This document shows, piece after piece, positions 6,685 through 18,300 of a stretch of DNA of 35,795 bases. Under the pieces are notes generated by a model. The model worked only from the letters and a program-made list of their open reading frames with translations. It had not been told where the DNA came from and ran no database searches. Each line of letters opens with the position of its first letter. Positions within the stretch are counted from its first letter, which is position 1. Origin of the DNA: Oscillospiraceae bacterium. Lineage in GTDB: Bacteria; Bacillota; Clostridia; Oscillospirales; Acutalibacteraceae. Both the position numbers and the translations under genes were made by a program. Location: NCBI GenBank assembly GCA_015066575.1, contig SVOD01000005.1, positions 1-35,795 of the forward strand, read 5' to 3'.

Positions 6685-8343
6685 TTAATATATTTCTCCG
6701 CTCCACACATTAAATTTCATGCGGTTGTCTTCACCGCTTTCCGTGTAGTCAATGGTCAGCACACCATCGGTTTCTTCTATCGTGTTGATGTGTATATCCT
6801 CTTGCGCTAAAATACTTTGGAAAGTTGCCAGCTGCTCGCTGTCATATTCCGCCACATTGTCACTCATAAAGAGTACATCGCCGAAGAGTTTGATAAACTT
6901 GGAAAGCATTTGCTGCTGCTGCGGTGTAAAATCGATATTGGTGTGGCGCAGCAAAAAGACATCGGGGTCACACAGGAATCCTCTGCCGCACAGTCCCCTT
7001 CTGTAAACCGCATTAAAAATGGCATTGGGCGTGGAGCAATCCTCTCGGTGCATGTGCCTGCGCGTGAAGTTATGCGGCCAACCCAGGCACATATCGGCAC
7101 CCACGCGCATATAATCGACCTTGCCGAAGCAGGGCATTTGCTGAGCACCGCAGGCAATCATCTTTTTATCGCCCACACATTCGCGCAGCAGGTCGATACT
7201 GTCAAAGGCGATTTCGCCGCGGGTTTTGCCGTGCATGGGCACTACCGCTGCCGCATAGAGAAAGTCAAGCTTAACCAAATCAAAGCCCCACTCGTTGAGA
7301 ACCGTATCAAACACCTGTTTGATATAGGCTCTGGCGCCTTCGTTGTAGATGTCGAGTGCGTAAAATCCCATCCAATTATGGCCGACCATAATCGGTTTGC
7401 CGTTTTTGCCCTTGACCAGCCAATCCGGGTGCTCTTTGGCAAGGCGCGAGGTCCTTTGCGCGCCGAAGGGAGCCAGCCATAAGCCTGCCTGCAAGCCTTT
7501 GTCGTGAATGGCGTCTGCAATCGGCTTTAAGCCGTGCGGAAATTTCTTTTCATCGATGGAAAACCAATCGCCCACAGCAGTTTGAAAGCCATCGTCAATC
7601 TGGAAGGTGTTGACATAGTCGTGGTAGTTTTCAAGCGCACACAACGCGTTCAAGTCGCGCAGAATAATATCTTCGCTGATGTCGGCGTAGTAGTTGTACC
7701 AAGAGGTGTAGCCCTTGACCTTTTCGCCCTTTGGTGTCGGCGGGGTAACGCCCAGCGCCGCAAAGTAGCTGTCGAACACCTCATCATAAGAGCCTCTTTT
7801 AAAGAACAGGTTAAGAAGTTCGTATTTTTTATCAATCACAATGCCTTCGAGCTCTTTGGAGAAGCGCAGCTCGTTTTTGTTCATATCGGCAGTGATGATG
7901 GTATAGCCCGTACGGTCGTTGAGCGAACCCATAAAGTAAAAGTCGCTCGCGCCACGCACATAGGCAAGCGAATGCGCGTGGAACACGCCCGCCCTTCTTT
8001 CGGATTTTACAAAGCTGTAGTCGCCAATGTATTTCATACCGAAATGCAGCCCGAAGGGGCTTTTGCCGATGGCACCGACACCGGGCATGGTTTCATGTTT
8101 GGAAAATTCCCTGGTATCGGTCCAGGATTGAAACCCGTTTGCCCAAAAGCGGTCGCTGTCCGCAAATTCGTAGCGGCAGCGCAGAAAGAATTCGCGCACG
8201 GTAATCGGCACATCCGGCAACAGGTGGATGACCAGGTTGTTGCCGTTGTTCTCTTCTATTTCAAACTCAAAATCCTCGTTGGAATTGGTGGCGATTTTTT
8301 CTTCATCGCCCACGCAGTAGCGCATAAAAAGATTGAATTTCAT
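6685..8343 (-). CDS. Glycoside hydrolase family 36-type alpha-galactosidase
   Basis: FQIDDGFQTAVGDWFSIDEKKFPHGLKPIADAIHDKGLQAGLWLAPFGAQRTSRLAKEHPDW, WGFDLVKLDFLYAAA; ATG at 8343 after a GGAGG RBS. Confidence 0.82.
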   Translation of the reverse strand: MKFNLFMRYCVGDEEKIATNSNEDFEFEIEENNGNNLVIHLLPDVPITVREFFLRCRYEFADSDRFWANGFQSWTDTREFSKHETMPGVGAIGKSPFGLHFGMKYIGDYSFVKSERRAGVFHAHSLAYVRGASDFYFMGSLNDRTGYTIITADMNKNELRFSKELEGIVIDKKYELLNLFFKRGSYDEVFDSYFAALGVTPPTPKGEKVKGYTSWYNYYADISEDIILRDLNALCALENYHDYVNTFQIDDGFQTAVGDWFSIDEKKFPHGLKPIADAIHDKGLQAGLWLAPFGAQRTSRLAKEHPDWLVKGKNGKPIMVGHNWMGFYALDIYNEGARAYIKQVFDTVLNEWGFDLVKLDFLYAAAVVPMHGKTRGEIAFDSIDLLRECVGDKKMIACGAQQMPCFGKVDYMRVGADMCLGWPHNFTRRHMHREDCSTPNAIFNAVYRRGLCGRGFLCDPDVFLLRHTNIDFTPQQQQMLSKFIKLFGDVLFMSDNVAEYDSEQLATFQSILAQEDIHINTIEETDGVLTIDYTESGEDNRMKFNVWSGEIY

Positions 8344-8560
8344 AAGTGCCTCCAAGGGTGGTGAAAATACAGAGCCTTAATAATTAACTTTGTTTAATAT
8401 TAGCATACCACTATTACTTAGTCAACATAAAAAATGTGAAAAATGCAAGTTTGATTTTTTGCACATTTTCACACCGTTTCATGCGCAAAATGTAGCACTT
8501 TTTACCGAAAAAATGCAAAAAAATCCCACAGGTGCTTTCTGCGGGATTAAAAAACGGAAA

Positions 8561-9046
8561 TCAGTGAAATTCCAATTCGATTTTATCGACCTTGCCGCTG
8601 TAAGGCAGATAGGTAACACCGGCGGAGTCGAGCATACGCTTGGAGGCCTTTGTGCCGTCGCTGTCGGCGTATTTGTCGGAAAGATAAATAATTTTTTTGA
8701 TGCCGCTTTGGATAATCGCCTTGGCGCACTCGTTGCAGGGAAAGAGGGTGACATACGCCGTGCAGCCTTCTAAAGAGCCGGCGCGGTTATTTAAAATGGC
8801 ATTGAGCTCCGCGTGGCAGACATAGGCATATTTGGTGTCGAGCACGCCGCCGTCGCGCGCCCAGGGGTATTCATCGTCATCGCAGCCGGCAGGCATGCCG
8901 TTATAGCCCATGCTCATAATGCGTTTGTCGGCATTCACAATGCAGCAGCCTACCTGTGTGCTGGGGTCTTTGGAGCGCTTGGCGCTCATCAAAGCAATAC
9001 CCATGAAATATTCATCCCACGAGATATAATCGTTTCTTTTTGACAT
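8561..9046 (-). CDS. comEB: dCMP deaminase (ComEB-type)
   Basis: DPSTQVGCCIVNADKRIMSMGYNGMPAGC, CHAELNAILN, TLFPCNECAKAIIQSGI. Confidence 0.9.
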   Translation of the reverse strand: MSKRNDYISWDEYFMGIALMSAKRSKDPSTQVGCCIVNADKRIMSMGYNGMPAGCDDDEYPWARDGGVLDTKYAYVCHAELNAILNNRAGSLEGCTAYVTLFPCNECAKAIIQSGIKKIIYLSDKYADSDGTKASKRMLDSAGVTYLPYSGKVDKIELEFH

Positions 9047-9186
9047 AATTCCTGCTCCTAAAGAACTAATATGGTATAACCTTATTTAAACATATTATGA
9101 ATTATTTTTCAATAGTGTTGTTATTTTCTGCCGCTTATGGTATACTGTCTTAAATATTGCAAAAAAATCTTTAAAGAGGTAATACA

Positions 9187-11958
9187 ATGGCTTTTTTAGA
9201 AAAAATATTCGGTAATTATTCCGAGAAGGAAGTTAAGAGAATTAAACCGATTTCCAATAAAGTAATGGCGCTTGAAGATAAGTATGCGGCGATGACCGAT
9301 ACCGAGCTCAAAGCGCAGACCCCCGCTTTAAAAGAGCGCTTGGCAGCGGGCGAAACGCTTGATGATATTTTGCCGGATGCCTTTGCGGTGTGCCGCGAAG
9401 CAGCATGGCGCGTGCTCGGCATGAAGCACTTTGAAGTGCAGGTCATCGGCGGCATCATTCTGCACCAGGGCAGAATTGCCGAAATGAAAACCGGTGAAGG
9501 TAAAACCCTTGTGGCAACGCTCCCCGCTTACCTCAACGGCTTAACCGGCAGGGGCGTGCATATTGTGACGGTCAACGATTACCTGGCGCGCCGTGACTCC
9601 GAGTGGATGGGTAAGCTCTACACCTGGCTCGGTTTAACGGTCGGCTTGATTATTCACGAAAAGGATGATGCCGAGAGGCGGCAGGCGTATGCGTGCGATA
9701 TTACCTACGGCACCAACAACGAAATGGGCTTTGACTATCTGCGCGACAACATGGTCGTGCACAAAGCCAACAAGGTGCAGCAAAAAGGGCATATTTACGG
9801 CATTGTCGACGAGGTCGACTCCATTTTGATAGACGAGGCAAGAACCCCCCTGATTATTTCGGGCAGGGGTGAGGATTCCAGCTCTCTTTACGAAGATGCC
9901 GACCGCTTTGCGAAGACCTTGCACAAAATCAAGGTCAAGGAAATGGCGGAAAAAGAAGATAACGACGATTTATACGAAGAAGCGGACTACATTGTTGATG
10001 AAAAGGCAAAAACCGCTACCCTTACCCGTCGCGGTGTCGCAAAGGCAGAGGCGCATTTCGGCATTGAAAACCTGATGGATTCCGACAACCTGACATTGGC
10101 GCACCACATTGACCAGGCAATTAAAGCCAACGGCGTGATGACGCGCGATATTGACTACGTGGTCAAGGACGGTGAGGTGCTCATTGTCGATGAATTCACC
10201 GGTCGTATTATGCTCGGCAGGCGCTATAATGAAGGCTTGCACCAGGCGATTGAAGCGAAGGAGGGCGTGGCCATTCGCAATGAGTCCAAAACCCTGGCGA
10301 CCATTACCTTCCAAAACTATTTCCGCCTGTATGAAAAGCTTTCCGGTATGACCGGTACGGCGCTGACAGAGAGCGAAGAATTCCAGGAAATTTACTCTTT
10401 GGACGCGATTGAAACCCCGACCAATAAGCCGGTGATTCGTCAGGACCATCCCGATGTGATTTACAGAACCGAACAGGCGAAGTTTAACGCGGTGGTCGAG
10501 CAGATTAAAGCCTGCCACGAAAAGGGACAACCGGTATTGGTGGGTACCATCAGCATCGAAAAGAGCGAACTCATATCCAAATACCTCAAAAAGGCAAAAA
10601 TTAAGCACGAAGTGCTCAACGCAAAGCAGCACGAGAGAGAAGCCGCAATTGTCGCGCAGGCAGGTAAATACGGTGCGGTCACCATCGCCACCAACATGGC
10701 GGGTCGCGGTACCGACATCATGCTGGGCGGTAACGCCGAATTCCTCGCTAAGAGCCAAATGACAAAAGAGGGCTTTGAGCCGGAAATGATTGCGGATGCG
10801 TTTTCTTACTTTGAAACCGACGATGAAGAAATCATCGCCGCCAGAAACCGTGCCAGAGAGCTTGAGGACAGCTATAAAGCAGAGATTAAAGAAGAAGCCG
10901 ACCGGGTGCGTGAGGCGGGCGGTTTATATATCCTCGGCACGGAGCGCCACGAGTCCAGGCGTATTGACAACCAGCTCAGAGGTCGTTCCGGCAGACAGGG
11001 CGACCCCGGTGAAAGCCGCTTCTTCCTTTCGCTGGAAGACGATTTGCTGCGTTTATTCGGCGGGCAGCGTATCGATAATATTATGGGTATGCTCAATGTC
11101 GAAGACGATATGCCCATCGAAAACAAAATGCTTTCCAAAACCATCGAAAACGCTCAACTCAAGGTCGAGGGCAGAAACTTCGCCATTCGTAAACAGGTCT
11201 TGCAGTATGACGATGTGATGAATAAGCAAAGAGAGATTATTTACGAGCAGCGTGACCAGGTGCTGGATGATAAGGATTTGAAAGACTCCATTATGGCGAT
11301 GCTCGATGAAAACATTGCCGAAACCGTCAAACTTTTCTGCAATGAATCCACGCCGGTCGAAGACTGGAATTTGCAGGGGCTCAAAGAAAAATATATCGGC
11401 TGGCTCACAAAGGACGAGGACTTTAAATATACTGATAGTGAAAAGAATTCCGTTAAGACGGAAGACATTATCGAAATGCTCACCGAAAGAGGGCATGAGC
11501 TCTATGAGCGCCGCGAGCAGGAATTCGGCAGTGAAACGATGCGCGAATTGGAGCGCGTAGTGCTGCTGCGTTGTGTCGATACGCACTGGATGGACCATAT
11601 CGATGCGATGGAAGAACTCAAGCGCGGCATCGGTTTGCGCGCAATGGCGCAGAGAGACCCGGTGGTGGAATTCCGCCTTGAAGGCTTTGATATGTTTGAT
11701 GAAATGACCGCGGCAATTCGCGAAGATACAGTCAAAATGATGCTTACGCTGCGTGTACACAAGGAAGCACCGGTGCAAAGAAAGCAGGTGGCAAAGCCCA
11801 CGACAGCGAGCAGCGGCGGGACAGACGGCAGCGAAAAAGCCAAACCGGTTAAAAAGAGCAAAAAGGTAGGACCCAATGACCCTTGCCCCTGCGGCAGCGG
11901 CAAAAAATACAAAAAATGCTGCATGCAAAAAGACAAAATGGCAAGTTTAAATCAGTAA
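9187..11958 (+). CDS. secA: Preprotein translocase subunit SecA
   Basis: [19 protein letters not shown], Walker B region [37 protein letters not shown]-terminal zinc motif [17 protein letters not shown]. Confidence 0.98.
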   Translation: MAFLEKIFGNYSEKEVKRIKPISNKVMALEDKYAAMTDTELKAQTPALKERLAAGETLDDILPDAFAVCREAAWRVLGMKHFEVQVIGGIILHQGRIAEMKTGEGKTLVATLPAYLNGLTGRGVHIVTVNDYLARRDSEWMGKLYTWLGLTVGLIIHEKDDAERRQAYACDITYGTNNEMGFDYLRDNMVVHKANKVQQKGHIYGIVDEVDSILIDEARTPLIISGRGEDSSSLYEDADRFAKTLHKIKVKEMAEKEDNDDLYEEADYIVDEKAKTATLTRRGVAKAEAHFGIENLMDSDNLTLAHHIDQAIKANGVMTRDIDYVVKDGEVLIVDEFTGRIMLGRRYNEGLHQAIEAKEGVAIRNESKTLATITFQNYFRLYEKLSGMTGTALTESEEFQEIYSLDAIETPTNKPVIRQDHPDVIYRTEQAKFNAVVEQIKACHEKGQPVLVGTISIEKSELISKYLKKAKIKHEVLNAKQHEREAAIVAQAGKYGAVTIATNMAGRGTDIMLGGNAEFLAKSQMTKEGFEPEMIADAFSYFETDDEEIIAARNRARELEDSYKAEIKEEADRVREAGGLYILGTERHESRRIDNQLRGRSGRQGDPGESRFFLSLEDDLLRLFGGQRIDNIMGMLNVEDDMPIENKMLSKTIENAQLKVEGRNFAIRKQVLQYDDVMNKQREIIYEQRDQVLDDKDLKDSIMAMLDENIAETVKLFCNESTPVEDWNLQGLKEKYIGWLTKDEDFKYTDSEKNSVKTEDIIEMLTERGHELYERREQEFGSETMRELERVVLLRCVDTHWMDHIDAMEELKRGIGLRAMAQRDPVVEFRLEGFDMFDEMTAAIREDTVKMMLTLRVHKEAPVQRKQVAKPTTASSGGTDGSEKAKPVKKSKKVGPNDPCPCGSGKKYKKCCMQKDKMASLNQ

Positions 11959-12012
11959 ATAATGTATTTCTATGAATAAAGATGTATGGTTTTAACCACT
12001 TTGTCGACACTC

Positions 12013-12044
12013 TGAGGAAGGCTTTCGTCATACGAAGCCTTCCG
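12013..12044 (+). terminator. Terminator-like hairpin after secA
   Basis: AGGAAGGCTTTCGT-cata-CGAAGCCTTCC. Confidence 0.55.
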
Positions 12045-12050
12045 GTTATT

Positions 12051-12124
12051 TGTTACAAAATATTACAGTTTGTGTAAAAAGTTTGATTATTTGTTAAAAT
12101 AGATTATAATATTATTTTGTAACA
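12051..12124. promoter_or_regulatory. 12-bp inverted repeat bracketing the putative murA promoter
   Basis: TGTTACAAAATA (12051-12062) and TATTTTGTAACA (12113-12124), with TATAAT at 12105-12110 between them. Confidence 0.5.
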
Positions 12125-12190
12125 GCATTGTATGATTGCGCTGTTTTTGGCGAATCATAGTAACAGATATTTGTTTGAGGAGATTGCTCG

Positions 12191-13483
12191 GTGGATAAAT
12201 TAGTCATTCATGGCGGCAATAAATTATACGGCAGTGTCACAATCGGCGGCGCAAAAAACGCTGTTGTGGCGCTATTGCCTGCTACTCTGCTTGCAAGAGA
12301 TGTAGTGGTGCTTGAAAATGTTCCCGCTATTCGTGATGTGCGCATTATGCTCGGTATTATGGGGCAGCTTGGCGCACAAATCAAAATGCTTGATAAAACA
12401 ACTTACCAAATAGATACCAGACACATTGAGTACCAGGTTGTGCCCAACGATGTGGCGAAGAGACTGCGTGCTTCCTACTACCTGATCGGTGCCATGCTCG
12501 GCACCTTCGGCAAGGCGGAAGTGTCGTTGCCCGGCGGCTGCGATTTCGGCGTCCGACCGATTAATCTGCATTTAAAGGGCTTTAAGAGCCTGGGCGCGGA
12601 TGTCGATGTGGCAAACGGTATGGTCAACGCGACTACCGAAGGCGGTTTGACCGGTTCATCTATTTATATGGATGAAGTCAGTGTGGGCGCAACGATTAAT
12701 GTGATGCTTGCCGCCGTCAAGGCGCACGGCTTAACCATTATCGAAAACGCGGCGAGGGAGCCGCACATCGTTGACCTTGCCAACTTCTTAAACCGCATGG
12801 GTGCCAATGTGCGTGGCGCCGGCACGGATGTGATTAAAATTAAGGGCGTGGAAGAGCTTCACGGCTGTCAATACTCTGTCATTCCCGACCAAATTGAGGC
12901 GGGTACCTATATGGCTGCCGTGGCGGCAGCGGGCGGCGATGTGACAATTAAAAATGTCACACCGAAGCACTTGGAAAGTATTATTGCCAAGCTTGCCGAG
13001 TGCGGCGTTGATATTGAAGAGGGCGATGATGAAGTGCGCGTCAGGCGCTTCGGTGAGCTCAACCACTGCAATGTGAAGACCATGCCGCACCCCGGTTTCC
13101 CGACCGATATGCAACCGCAGATTGTGGCGCTGTTGTCGCTGGCAAGCGGCACGAGCATTGTTAATGAAAGCGTGTGGGAAAGCCGCTTCCGCTATGTTAA
13201 TCAGTTGACAAAGTTAGGTGCAAAAATCAATGTGGAAGGCTCGAAAATGGCAGTCATTCAAGGCGTGGAAAAACTCCGTGGCGCCTGTGTGAATGCTACC
13301 GATTTGCGCGCGGGTGCTGCGATGATTATCGCGGGGCTTGCCGCCGAGGGCGAAACCGAGATTGAAGACATTTACCACATTGAGCGCGGCTACGAAGATG
13401 TGGTTGAAAAATTCCGCGCCATCGGTGCCGATATGCAAAAGCGCTATTATCCCGATGAAGATGATTTGGAATTACACGCTTAA
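12191..13483 (+). CDS. murA: UDP-N-acetylglucosamine 1-carboxyvinyltransferase
   Basis: GTG start; KLVIHGGNKLYGSVTIGGAKNAVVALLPATLLA; LPGGCDFGVRPINLHLKGFKSLGA; TDMQPQIVALLSLASGTSIVNESVWESRF. Confidence 0.96.
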   Translation: MDKLVIHGGNKLYGSVTIGGAKNAVVALLPATLLARDVVVLENVPAIRDVRIMLGIMGQLGAQIKMLDKTTYQIDTRHIEYQVVPNDVAKRLRASYYLIGAMLGTFGKAEVSLPGGCDFGVRPINLHLKGFKSLGADVDVANGMVNATTEGGLTGSSIYMDEVSVGATINVMLAAVKAHGLTIIENAAREPHIVDLANFLNRMGANVRGAGTDVIKIKGVEELHGCQYSVIPDQIEAGTYMAAVAAAGGDVTIKNVTPKHLESIIAKLAECGVDIEEGDDEVRVRRFGELNHCNVKTMPHPGFPTDMQPQIVALLSLASGTSIVNESVWESRFRYVNQLTKLGAKINVEGSKMAVIQGVEKLRGACVNATDLRAGAAMIIAGLAAEGETEIEDIYHIERGYEDVVEKFRAIGADMQKRYYPDEDDLELHA

Positions 13484-13652
13484 AGGTATATAAAAAAGAA
13501 TGAGCAAGGGCGAAAAATCCCCTGCTCTTTTTACTGCCAAAACATATTGACAGATACTGATTTAACAGTCGGTATATAGCGAAAAATAAAGAAAAAATGC
13601 AAATTTTGATACGAAATATATATTGATAATCATCAATATATTGTGAGGGCTT

Positions 13653-14441
13653 ATGGCACAGTTTTTATCGCTGTTTTCCGGTTCTTCCGGCAACAGCACC
13701 TATGTCGGTAACGGCAAGAGAGGCATCCTGATTGATGCGGGCAGAACCGCCAAACAAATCGCACAGGCGCTTGAGGGCAGGGAGATTGACCCTGCCGGTA
13801 TCGGCGCACTGCTGATTACCCACGAGCATGTTGACCATGCCGCCGGGGTGCGGGTTTTTGCCTCCAAATACAATGTGCCCGTCTATGCCACGGCGGGAAC
13901 TATCAAGGGTATGCGCAAAAAAGGCTTTATCGATGAAAAAACACCGGTCAAGGAGATGCCGGCGGAGCTTTACATAGAGGATATGTGCATCAGGGCATTT
14001 CCGACCTCTCATGACACACTTGAGCCTTGCGGCTTTCGCGTTTTAACCGCGGATGAGCGCAGCTTTTGCATTTGCACCGATACGGGCATATTGACCGAAG
14101 AGAGCAAAGCAGCTATGCAGGGTGCAGACTTGGTGGTGCTCGAAAGTAACCACGAACTGAATATGCTCTTAAACGGCCCTTACCCGTACCCGCTGAAAAT
14201 GCGCGTTTCCGGTGCCAAAGGGCACTTGAGCAACGATGATTGTGCCCGCCAGGCGGTCAAACTTATCGAAAGCGGCACGGCACACCTGTTTTTGGGGCAC
14301 ATCAGCCGCGAAAACAATACCCCCGATATTGCCTTTGCCGCGACGCAGTCGGCATTGCAGATAGCCGGTATGAAAGAGGAATTTGACTATACACTGGCAG
14401 TTTTGCCGCCGGAGAACACCAAAAAGGCGGTGATTTTTTAG
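13653..14441 (+). CDS. walJ: MBL-fold metallo-hydrolase, YycJ/WalJ family
   Basis: FLSLFSGSSGNSTYVGNGKRGILIDAGRTAKQI; LLITHEHVDHAAGVRVFASKY; LESNHELNMLLNGPYPYPLKMRVSGAKGHLSNDDCA. Confidence 0.9.
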   Translation: MAQFLSLFSGSSGNSTYVGNGKRGILIDAGRTAKQIAQALEGREIDPAGIGALLITHEHVDHAAGVRVFASKYNVPVYATAGTIKGMRKKGFIDEKTPVKEMPAELYIEDMCIRAFPTSHDTLEPCGFRVLTADERSFCICTDTGILTEESKAAMQGADLVVLESNHELNMLLNGPYPYPLKMRVSGAKGHLSNDDCARQAVKLIESGTAHLFLGHISRENNTPDIAFAATQSALQIAGMKEEFDYTLAVLPPENTKKAVIF

Positions 14442-14923
14442 TGCAGCGCGTTAAAATTATTTGTGTGGGCAAACTCAAAGAGCGCTATTGGAGCGCCGCT
14501 GTTGAGGAGTACCTCAAGCGCTTGAACGCCTTTTGCAAGGCGGAAATCAAGGAGATAGCGGAGGTGCGGTTGCCCGACAACCCTTCCCCGGCGCAAATAG
14601 AAGAAGGCTTGCAAAAAGAAGGGCAAAAAATCCTTGCTGAAATTCCGGCAGGCGCTTACACCTACTGCCTGCAGGTTGAGGGAAAGCAGTGCAGCAGCGA
14701 GGCGCTTGCCCGGCAAATAGCAGAGCTCGCCGTGGCAGGTAAAAGCACGGTGGTATTTATCATCGGCTCCTCTTTCGGTTTAGCTCGCAGTGTCAAACAG
14801 CGTGGCGACTGCGCGCTCTCGTTTTCCAAAATGACATTTCCGCACCAGCTGGCGCGGGTGATGCTTTTAGAGCAAATTTACCGCGCGTTTAGCATAGAAG
14901 CCGGCACAAAATATCACAAATAA
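14441..14923 (+). CDS. rlmH: 23S rRNA (pseudouridine-1915-N3) methyltransferase
   Basis: MQRVKIICVGKLKERYW; VVFIIGSSFGLARSVKQRGDCALSFSKMTFPHQLARVMLLEQIYRAFSIEAGTKYHK. Confidence 0.96.
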   Translation: MQRVKIICVGKLKERYWSAAVEEYLKRLNAFCKAEIKEIAEVRLPDNPSPAQIEEGLQKEGQKILAEIPAGAYTYCLQVEGKQCSSEALARQIAELAVAGKSTVVFIIGSSFGLARSVKQRGDCALSFSKMTFPHQLARVMLLEQIYRAFSIEAGTKYHK

Positions 14924-14959
14924 GGTTTGTCGAGCGAACAGCTCGACAAACCTTATTTG
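14917..14959. repeat. Inverted repeat CAAATAAGGTTTGTCGAGC-gaaca-GCTCGACAAACCTTATTTG (copy B)
   Basis: Perfect 19-bp arms; contains the rlmH TAA stop. Confidence 0.93.
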
Positions 14960-14960
14960 T

Positions 14961-15037
14961 CAGTTTTCAGTTTTCAGGGTTCAGTTTTCAGTTTCACCCA
15001 CCGCGTGCTATGCACGCACCGCCCTTGATAGGGCGGT
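14961..15037. repeat. Period-7 array (cagtttt)n + GCGTGC-TAT-GCACGC + ACCGCCC-ttgata-GGGCGGT hairpins
   Basis: Direct reading of cagtttt/cagtttt/cagggtt/cagtttt/cagtttc and the following stems. Confidence 0.85.
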
Positions 15038-15047
15038 TTCAAAAAAA

Positions 15048-15097
15048 GCAAGGCGTAGCCTTGCCACCACTAATTCCGCATTCCGCATTCCGCATTC
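15048..15097 (-). repeat. Composite: (GAATGCG)3 GAATTA + GTGGTG + GCAAGGC-TAC-GCCTTGC hairpin
   Basis: Reverse complement shows period-7 repeats adjacent to a 7-bp stem with a 3-nt loop. Confidence 0.88.
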
Positions 15098-15144
15098 AAA
15101 TAAGGATTTGGGAGCCCGCAAGGGGCTCCGCAAATCCTTATTTG
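15097..15144. repeat. Inverted repeat CAAATAAGGATTTG-GGAGCCC-gcaag-GGGCTCC-G-CAAATCCTTATTTG (copy C)
   Basis: Direct reading. Confidence 0.92.
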
Positions 15145-15310
15145 TCGAGTTGCCCAAATAAAGAAATAAAACTTTGTTCAAAAAACAAGTTTTATTTCTT
15201 TTTTTAATATATTATAATAAAATTGAGATAGTCTACTATACTTTATTTACCTGAAAACAACCTTTTTGAATAGAGAGCCCGCAGTCGGCGGGTCAGACCC
15301 GGAGGCACCT

Positions 15311-18300
15311 ATGAAAAAGACATTATCCTTATTATTATGTATCGCGTTGCTGTTGAGCATCGTGCCGTTTGGCGCGGTGCAGAGTGCGGCGGCAAACGGG
15401 CGCATTTACCCGGACCAGGAAGTGAGCATTTACTGCCGCTCGGCAGGCAACTGGGATGTGCGCACGTTTATTCCGGAGGAAGACGGTATTTATATTTTCT
15501 CCTCATCCGGTTCGTTAGACACCCTGGGCTATGTTGCCCTCAATGAAGGCGAAGCGCAAAATAAAGATATTAAAGCCGATGGCGGTCAGGGTGACAACTT
15601 TGCCGTGACCTATGAGATGACGGCGGGGACCACCTACTACCTCGGCTCTACCACTTTAACGGGCAAAGGCACCTATACCGTCAAAATCACGAAATTTGAG
15701 GTGGATGACGGCACCATTCACCCCATCACCTTGTCGCAATCGACCGCGGTTACCACCAATAAATCAAAAAACATTAAATTTTTCTCCATTACCCCTGCCA
15801 CTTCGGGTAAGTATATTTATCTTTCCTCGGGCAATTATGACTCGCAGGGCTATGTGTTTGATGAATTTTGGCGGCAGATTGCCTATTCGGATGTCGGCGG
15901 CGCAGCGCAGAATTTCCAAATCACCTTGGATTTGCAGGCGGGAAAAACCTATTATGTCGGCTACGCGGTCACCTCGCTGACCAACGCCACCTTTAATGTT
16001 TTGCTCTATATGAGCTGCTATATTCAAACCATATCGCTGGTGCATGGTCCGGAGAAAAACACTTATATTAAAGATATTGATGCCACACATGTTTCGGGAA
16101 CTACTTACCATGTGGATTTGAATTTGGCAGGCTTTGAATTTAAAGTTAATTACTCCAACGGCACGAGCGAAAACAGAAAGTATACCTATGGCATTCGCGG
16201 GTTGGACTGCGATCCTTCGCGCGACTTGTGGGAAGGCGAAAACGATGTGCGCTTCAGTTACATGGGAAACTATGCTTCGTTTAAAATCAATATCATGGAC
16301 AGCCCGGTTGACAGCTTGACAATGATTCAGCCGCCGGACAAAACCGTTTATTATGATGAAGATATAGAAGAAGCGCTGGATGAAACGAAAATTTTCAACA
16401 TTTCCATTTATGGAATGATTTTGCGCGCGCACTATAAAAACGGCACGACCGAAGACTTTGCGATAGAGTCACTCTACGGGCAGGAGATTGACTATTTCTT
16501 CTTCGACCACATGAGACCGGCATCGCAAATGCACTTGGGCGACAACAGTTTTACCGTTTCTTACTACGGCGCGCCCATGACCTTTACGGTCAAGTATTCT
16601 CTCAACTCCGACAACTGGCAGTATGAAGTCAACGGCGGTGAAGTCACCTTAACCAAATATATCGGTACCGACACGCAAGCTCTCATCCCCGAGGAATTAG
16701 GCGGTTACCCCGTGACCAAAATCGGTGATGAGTGCTTTAAGGATAACACCACGCTCAAGAGCGTGAAGATGACGGAGAACATTACGACAATCGACGAAAA
16801 CGCCTTCTTCGGCTGTACGGCACTTAAGGAATTGACACTGCCGGCATCCCTGACAAGCATTGGCAAGCAGGCGTGCTATGGTTTGAGAAACCTCGAAAAA
16901 CTGACTTGGAATGCGCCGAACCTGAGCATCCTCAAAGCCAACAACACCTTTGCCTATATGGGAGCGGATACGCAGAACGGCACGACAGTGGAATTCGGCT
17001 TCACCTGTCAGGCGATTCCGCAGGACTGCTTCTATAATTCGAGCAACACCTACGCGCCGCGCGTTTACAAGATTATTGTCGGCGAAAATGTTGCGACCAT
17101 CGGCAATAATGCCTTCCGCGAAATTGACAGCCTGCGCCTGGTGGAGTGGAATGCCATGCAAATCACCAACAGCATCGGCACAGCCAACAACATTTGGCTC
17201 AACAACGCGGGGCAAGGGCCCGGCACCTTTGAAGTGCATGTGGGCGAATATGTGCAGTCGCTGCCCAATAACCTCTTCTATGCGGCAACGGCGGGGCGCA
17301 GCCCGCGCATCACCAAAATGACTGTCGAGAGCAACAGCACGACCATCGGCGCCAACACCTTCCGCGCAAACAGCGATGTGCCGCTGACTTTCTACTGCCG
17401 CTACAATGAGGACAGCACCGCCAACTGTGTTTACAACTACTGTGTGAGCAATCAGTTAGACTATGTGCTGCTTGATGCGCCGGTAGACCACATCTACCTG
17501 CGCTCTCAACTGCAAAAAGATGAGTATATTATCGGCGAGGATTTGGACTTGACCGGTTTAAGTGTCTATGCGGTGTATGAAGATTTGACCGAGCAGGATG
17601 TTACCGCGAAAGTCGAGGTTAACGGCTACGATAAAACGCAAATCGGGCTCCAACAACTGACTATTTCCTACACCTTTATTGACAAGACGGTGACAGTGCT
17701 TTATGAAGTGCTTGTCACGGAAGAGCCGCTGGTGCTCGACTATGTGGAAATCACTTCCCCTGCGGAGCAGACCGAGTATTATGCCGGCGATGTCTTTAAT
17801 GACAGCGGCTTGGAGCTGACAGCGGTCTTTACCGACGGCACCCGCCAAAACGTTACCGACTTTATGATTATTTCCGGTTACGATATCAACACGCCCGGGG
17901 TGCAGACGGTTTCGGTTTCTTATACCTATGAAGGTGTTACCCGCAGCGCAACATATGATATTTTGGTTAAAGCCCTTGTGCTTACCAACCTCATTTTGCA
18001 CACCGCGCCCGGCAAAACCGACTATGTGGTCGGGGAGGAATTGAATGTGGACGGCTTAAAGGTTATCGCTGTCTACAACTCCGGCGGCCGCTTGGATGTG
18101 ACCGGCTTCTGTGATTTTTCCGGCTACGATTTAAGCAGCAAAGGCGCGCAAACCGTAACCGTTTCCTATACCGAAAACGCCGTCACCAAAACCTGCTCCT
18201 ACGGCATTACCGTGCACAATCTTTTAGACCATATCACCATAGAAACACTGCCGACCGATTTGGAATTTACCGTCGGTTCCGGCTTTACCGCCAGAGGCAT

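Noticed and set aside
9970-10758. Minus-strand ORFs within secA (also 11053-11928)
   Set aside because: Antisense shadow ORFs of secA.
13618-13641. Fur/PerR-like box
   Set aside because: TTGATAATCATCAA is only loosely similar; recorded as a palindrome without a regulator assignment.
15010-15207. 65-aa ORF over repeats (similarly 1762-1998 and 31307-31615, which share NSEFRTP/HSAFRIQ-like peptides)
   Set aside because: Translations of the dispersed heptad/hairpin repeats; the shared peptides reflect shared DNA repeats.
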